Shown one piece after another: positions 4,968 to 7,645 of a stretch of 7,645 bases of DNA. The DNA is from Ruminococcaceae bacterium UBA5904 (GTDB taxonomy: Bacteria; Bacillota; Clostridia; Oscillospirales; Acutalibacteraceae), in assembly GCA_002431305.1 (NCBI GenBank), contig DJEG01000103.1, forward strand, positions 6,382-14,026. Direction: 5' to 3'. The position numbers and the translations under genes are program-made. The first letter of the stretch is position 1, and the number at the start of each line of letters is the position of its first letter. The notes under the pieces are model-generated. The model worked only from the letters and a program-made list of their open reading frames with translations. It was not told the origin of the DNA and did no database searches.

Positions 4968-6011
4968 ATGAACTGTAAAAAATGCGGTAAAGAAATTCCC
5001 GAGGGCAGAGAGTACTGCGCCGACTGCGAAAGAGAAATTGCTCTTGCGGATATGGCGGCGGGTGCTCAGAGTACCGGTTCCGGCGGAAAAAAAGGACTGA
5101 GTAAAAAGACGACAGGCATTATAATCGCGGTATGCGCCGTTGTCGTAATCGCCGTCGTCACTCTCATAATTGTATTTTCAAATAAAAACGATTCCGGCAA
5201 TGAGCCGAGCAGCATAAGAGAATACGTAAGTTTTTACACCGATGAGAGCGGAAGCGAGAAACAGGTTATCGTTACCGAGAAGGTTCCCGCCGAGGAAGAT
5301 AAAAACGACAATGAAAACAATCAGAATATCGGCAATAACGACAATGTAAACACCCCCGTAACCAAAAAAACGACTACGACCGTTCCCGCCGAGAATCCCA
5401 ATAAAATCGGCAACGAGGTCAAGGAGGATAAGGTTAAGGTTGAGAGTAAGGTTCAGAATTCTCTGACTGCGTTTTTCAGCGGTAAATTCTATTACGACGG
5501 CGTTATGTACGACCAGTCCGGCGAGACGACGAGAATGAAAATCGCCGTCAGCGGAAATGACCTCGAGGCCATAATGTACGACTCGGGCATGGGCGTAAAC
5601 ATGGGCGTTATGCAGTTAGACGGCAAAACGTATATTGTAAATACCGATAAAAAAGAATATATTGAGTTTACAAAAGAGCTCGGCGATATGTTCGGCATTA
5701 ATACCGACGACCTTAAGTTTGACGATTTGAGCAAGATGTTCTCCTCGCGCAGTTCCGAGCCCGACGCTCAGTATTCGACGACCGTCAACGGCAAGGACGC
5801 GACCTGCTACGAGTACGTAAGCTCCGACAAGTCTACCATGACCAAATTCTATTTTGTCGGCAAGGATTTAGTAGAGCTTGACCAGACCGATTCCGACGGC
5901 GCGCCCGTTTCTCAGACCATGATAAACGAGTTCTCCTATTCTATCCCGTCCGACATGCTCACGCTCAACGGACTCACCAAGGCTTCCTCGATCATGAACA
6001 TGTTACAATGA
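4968..6011 (+). CDS. Gene D: zinc-ribbon membrane protein with shared paralogue domain
   Basis: 347 residues. A zinc ribbon opens the protein (CKKCGK...CADC; Cys at 3, 6, 17 and 20, the same positions as in gene C), then a Gly/Lys-rich stretch, a TM helix at about 49-70, and the longest linker of the four (71-160), rich in Asp, Glu, Asn and Lys with TTTTVP at 135-140. The shared domain spans about 162-347: 'FFSGKFYYDGVMYD', 'MKIAVSGNDLEAIMYD', 'GKTYIVNTDKKEYIEFTKEL' (219-238), 'ATCYEY', 'FYFVGKDLVELDQTDSDG' and 'SIPSDMLTLNGL'. The pattern of short beta strands and G-turns reminds me of LolA/LppX-like half-barrel folds that bind hydrophobic ligands; this is an impression from strand pattern only. 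Topology is probably ribbon inside, domain outside. Last gene before the operon terminator. Function unknown. Confidence 0.88.
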   Translation: MNCKKCGKEIPEGREYCADCEREIALADMAAGAQSTGSGGKKGLSKKTTGIIIAVCAVVVIAVVTLIIVFSNKNDSGNEPSSIREYVSFYTDESGSEKQVIVTEKVPAEEDKNDNENNQNIGNNDNVNTPVTKKTTTTVPAENPNKIGNEVKEDKVKVESKVQNSLTAFFSGKFYYDGVMYDQSGETTRMKIAVSGNDLEAIMYDSGMGVNMGVMQLDGKTYIVNTDKKEYIEFTKELGDMFGINTDDLKFDDLSKMFSSRSSEPDAQYSTTVNGKDATCYEYVSSDKSTMTKFYFVGKDLVELDQTDSDGAPVSQTMINEFSYSIPSDMLTLNGLTKASSIMNMLQ

Positions 6012-6139
6012 GGAACTGTCCGATACGGCGCACAAACCGTTTTTTCACCCGCTCGCGGTACTTTATGTACAGCTTCGGGGATGAAGAAAACGCTTTGGGC
6101 GCTCGTCTCAAACAGTCCGGAAAGTCTGATATAAATTAA
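6008..6139 (+). CDS. Possible 43-codon ORF coupled to gene D by an ATGA overlap
   Basis: The ATG at 6008 overlaps the gene D stop in an ATGA arrangement and opens 43 codons to TAA at 6137-6139. The peptide begins MRNCPIRRTNRFF, is Arg-rich at first and ends SGKSDIN. There is no ribosome binding site in front, so translation would depend on reinitiation after gene D. It has no recognisable domain, and its codon choice (AGG, CGG, TGT, ATA early on) differs from the neighbouring genes. It lies before the terminator, so it would be in the operon mRNA. A chance ORF of this length is common; I consider it more likely not a real gene. Confidence 0.18.
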   Translation: MRNCPIRRTNRFFTRSRYFMYSFGDEENALGARLKQSGKSDIN

Positions 6140-6184
6140 ATTACATGCACTAAAAAGCAAAACTAAATAATATAAAATAACGAA

Positions 6185-6236
6185 CCGCAGAGTATCATAC
6201 GGGATTTGATGTCACCGTCTGCTCTGCGGAATTTTT
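6185..6236 (+). terminator. Intrinsic terminator of the A-D operon
   Basis: A perfect 8-bp GC-rich stem, CCGCAGAG (6185-6192) with CTCTGCGG (6222-6229), is followed by AA and five T (6232-6236). The loop is unusually large (29 nt) but contains an inner ACGG/CCGT pairing (6199-6202 with 6215-6218) that would compact it. It lies about 175 bp after gene D and just before the next promoter. Confidence 0.7.
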
Positions 6237-6256
6237 ATGCTGGGTATTTGCCTTTA

Positions 6257-6285
6257 TTGACAGCCGAATCTTTGTATGGTATATT
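6257..6285 (+). promoter_or_regulatory. Strong sigma-A promoter for the GH63-like gene
   Basis: A consensus -35 TTGACA (6257-6262), a 17-bp spacer and TATATT (6280-6285) with an extended -10 TG at 6277-6278. Transcription would start near 6292 and give a 35-nt leader. It is the best promoter in the window, and I see no obvious operator palindrome around it. Confidence 0.8.
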
Positions 6286-6313
6286 AAAATTCGAAATATA
6301 AATATAATACGGC

Positions 6314-6318
6314 GGAGG
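6314..6318 (+). promoter_or_regulatory. Ribosome binding site of the GH63-like gene
   Basis: GGAGG with an 8-nt spacer to the ATG at 6327; it fixes that start. Confidence 0.75.
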
Positions 6319-6326
6319 ATTTTTCT

Positions 6327-7645
6327 ATGGGCGAATATGCCGATATATACGTAGACGATAAATTTTATTCAAAGAACGAATTTATAAACATGAAGGCGGA
6401 CTTTTCCGCTCTCCCGAAATACGAGGATATAAAAAATTTGCTTCCCGAACCCGTGTGGGACGGGCATTCGGACGAGATAAAGGCTTATTATAAGGCGTGG
6501 AAAATCGCGTTTTCCAATCTCGGCAAGCCTACAAAGGAAAACGGTTTTGTTTCGCCGTACATTGACGCGGCTTTTAACAACTGTATTTTTATGTGGGACT
6601 CGTGCTTCATGCTGATGTTCGGCAGGTACGCCGACAACGTTCATTCGTTTCAGAAAACGCTTGACAACTTCTACTGCAAACAGGAAAAAGACGGTTACAT
6701 AAGCCGTGAAATAAGCGAGGAAAACGGCAGGGGCAAATTTTTCAGACACGACCCCGTCAGCACCGGTCCCGAAATTATGACCTGGTGCGAGTGGCAGTAT
6801 TATAAAAACTACGGCGACAAGGACAGGCTTAAAAAAGTATATTACCCGCTTTTGAGCTATCACCGCTGGCTTAAAGCATATCACCGCTGGCAAGACGGCA
6901 GTTACTGGTCGTCCGGATGGGGATGCGGAATGGACAACCTCCCGCGCGCGGACATGGAGGCTGTTCCCGGAGCCGAGGACTGGCACCTTGAGACGTTTCA
7001 TCACAGTTTCATGTCGTGGGTCGACGCGACAATGCAGGCGGCAATGGCGTGCGAGCATCTGATACTCATGTCTGACGAACTGGGTATAACCGACGGCGTC
7101 GAGGAACTGGAGGACGAGCGCGAAAAGCTCATTTCCTATATCAATGATAAAATGTGGGACGAAAAGGACGGTTTTTACTACGACAGGCGTTCGAACGGCG
7201 AATTGTTAAAGGTCAAATCCGCCGCCGCGCTCTGGTCGCTTATTTCGAGAACCGCGCCCGAGGACAGGGTAGAGCGTATCTGCTCCCATCTTGAAAACAA
7301 GGACGAGTTCAACCGCAAAAACCGCGTTCCCGCATTGAGCGCGGATCACCCAGATTTCAGTCCCGACGGTCACTACTGGAACGGCGGAGTATGGCCTCCC
7401 GTTGTTTACATGGTTCTGACGGGTCTTACCGCAAATTCAAAACACGAATTGGCGCACGATATCGCCGTATGCAATTATGAAAATATGATAGATGTTTTCC
7501 GCTCCACGGGCACTTTGTGGGAAAACTACGCTCCGGACAAGACTGCGCCCGGCAATCCCGCGAAAGGCGACTTCGTAGGCTGGACGGGAATTCTGCCGAT
7601 TACCATGCTTATAGAATACATATTCGGAATTCAGATTTCCGCCGA
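6327..7645 (+). CDS. GH63/MGH1-like (alpha/alpha)6-barrel glycoside hydrolase, cut at its C-terminal end
   Basis: 439 residues are readable with no stop; the gene leaves the right edge, probably near its end judging by family length. The protein starts MGEYADIYVD with no signal peptide, so a cytoplasmic enzyme is expected. The sequence follows the trehalase/GH63/mannosylglycerate-hydrolase type of (alpha/alpha)6 barrel: 'FMWDSCFMLMFGRY' (88-101), 'SGWGCGMDNLPR' (196-207), 'HYWNGGVWPPVVYMVLTGL' (349-367), 'TLWENYAPD' (396-404) and 'GWTGILP' (418-424). By family analogy D203 in GMDN is the likely general acid and E399 in LWEN the likely base of an inverting alpha-glycosidase. Substrates in the family include trehalose, alpha-glucosides and mannosyl- or glucosylglycerate, and I cannot choose between them. 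A strong promoter and a GGAGG site precede it, so it is transcribed independently of the paralogue operon. With the GH2 gene it suggests intracellular use of oligosaccharides. Confidence 0.85.
   Translation, partial: MGEYADIYVDDKFYSKNEFINMKADFSALPKYEDIKNLLPEPVWDGHSDEIKAYYKAWKIAFSNLGKPTKENGFVSPYIDAAFNNCIFMWDSCFMLMFGRYADNVHSFQKTLDNFYCKQEKDGYISREISEENGRGKFFRHDPVSTGPEIMTWCEWQYYKNYGDKDRLKKVYYPLLSYHRWLKAYHRWQDGSYWSSGWGCGMDNLPRADMEAVPGAEDWHLETFHHSFMSWVDATMQAAMACEHLILMSDELGITDGVEELEDEREKLISYINDKMWDEKDGFYYDRRSNGELLKVKSAAALWSLISRTAPEDRVERICSHLENKDEFNRKNRVPALSADHPDFSPDGHYWNGGVWPPVVYMVLTGLTANSKHELAHDIAVCNYENMIDVFRSTGTLWENYAPDKTAPGNPAKGDFVGWTGILPITMLIEYIFGIQISA

Larger units (their letters stand above)
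6140..6326. other. Intergenic region between the paralogue operon and the GH63-like gene
   Basis: Together with 6012-6139 this gap is 315 bp. Apart from the doubtful 43-codon ORF, it holds an AT-rich stretch (about 6130-6180) with no visible element, the operon terminator (6185-6236), a promoter (6257-6285) and the ribosome binding site of the next gene. Confidence 0.7.

Noticed and set aside
5936..6160. 74-codon minus-strand ORF after gene D
   Set aside because: It starts at a TTG with no ribosome binding site, partly antisense to gene D.
6369..7058. 229-codon minus-strand ORF
   Set aside because: It is antisense to the GH63-like gene, which has conserved motifs throughout. The long open frame follows from codon bias in the real gene.

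Overview
The window looks like a chromosomal segment of a Gram-positive Clostridia-type bacterium (Bacillota, perhaps an uncultured gut or rumen Oscillospirales relative). Pointers to this are sigma-A promoters with AT-rich leaders, strong aGGAGG-type ribosome binding sites, moderate-GC coding DNA between AT-rich gaps, and zinc-ribbon/one-TM/extracytoplasmic-domain proteins of a kind common in Bacillota. The taxonomic call is inference from style and gene content; there is no marker gene. I see no RNA gene, insertion sequence, CRISPR array, attachment site or origin.

Layout. (1) 1-350, minus: N-terminal part of a GH2 beta-mannosidase-like glycosidase, with its own promoter. (2) 467-1753, minus: an M28-family zinc metallopeptidase with four hydrophobic segments, two of them inserted inside the catalytic domain; a promoter lies upstream and a hairpin terminator downstream. 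(3) 1754-2035: a divergent intergenic region carrying back-to-back sigma-A promoters and a 12-bp direct repeat whose copies lie 84 bp apart. (4) 2036-6011, plus: four consecutive genes, called A to D here, that encode paralogous single-pass membrane proteins. All share a C-terminal domain of about 180 residues that resembles no family I can name. The N-terminal parts differ: A begins directly with its TM helix, B has a lysine-rich tail, and C and D have a four-cysteine zinc ribbon. (5) 6012-6326: mostly non-coding, holding a possible 43-codon ATGA-coupled ORF, a terminator and a very good promoter. (6) 6327-7645, plus: a GH63/MGH1-like (alpha/alpha)6-barrel glycosidase that runs off the right edge close to its C-terminus.

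How it fits together. The outer genes encode glycosidases without signal peptides, so they probably cleave imported oligosaccharides in the cytoplasm. The central A-D block is the unusual part: one promoter, short gaps, one terminator and four copies of the same domain displayed at the membrane on different N-terminal modules. It reads as a set of envelope sensors or binding proteins, or subunits of a hetero-oligomer, produced by tandem duplication and N-terminal module exchange. Its function is not known from sequence. The divergent membrane peptidase could be functionally tied to it, but only the shared intergenic region suggests this.
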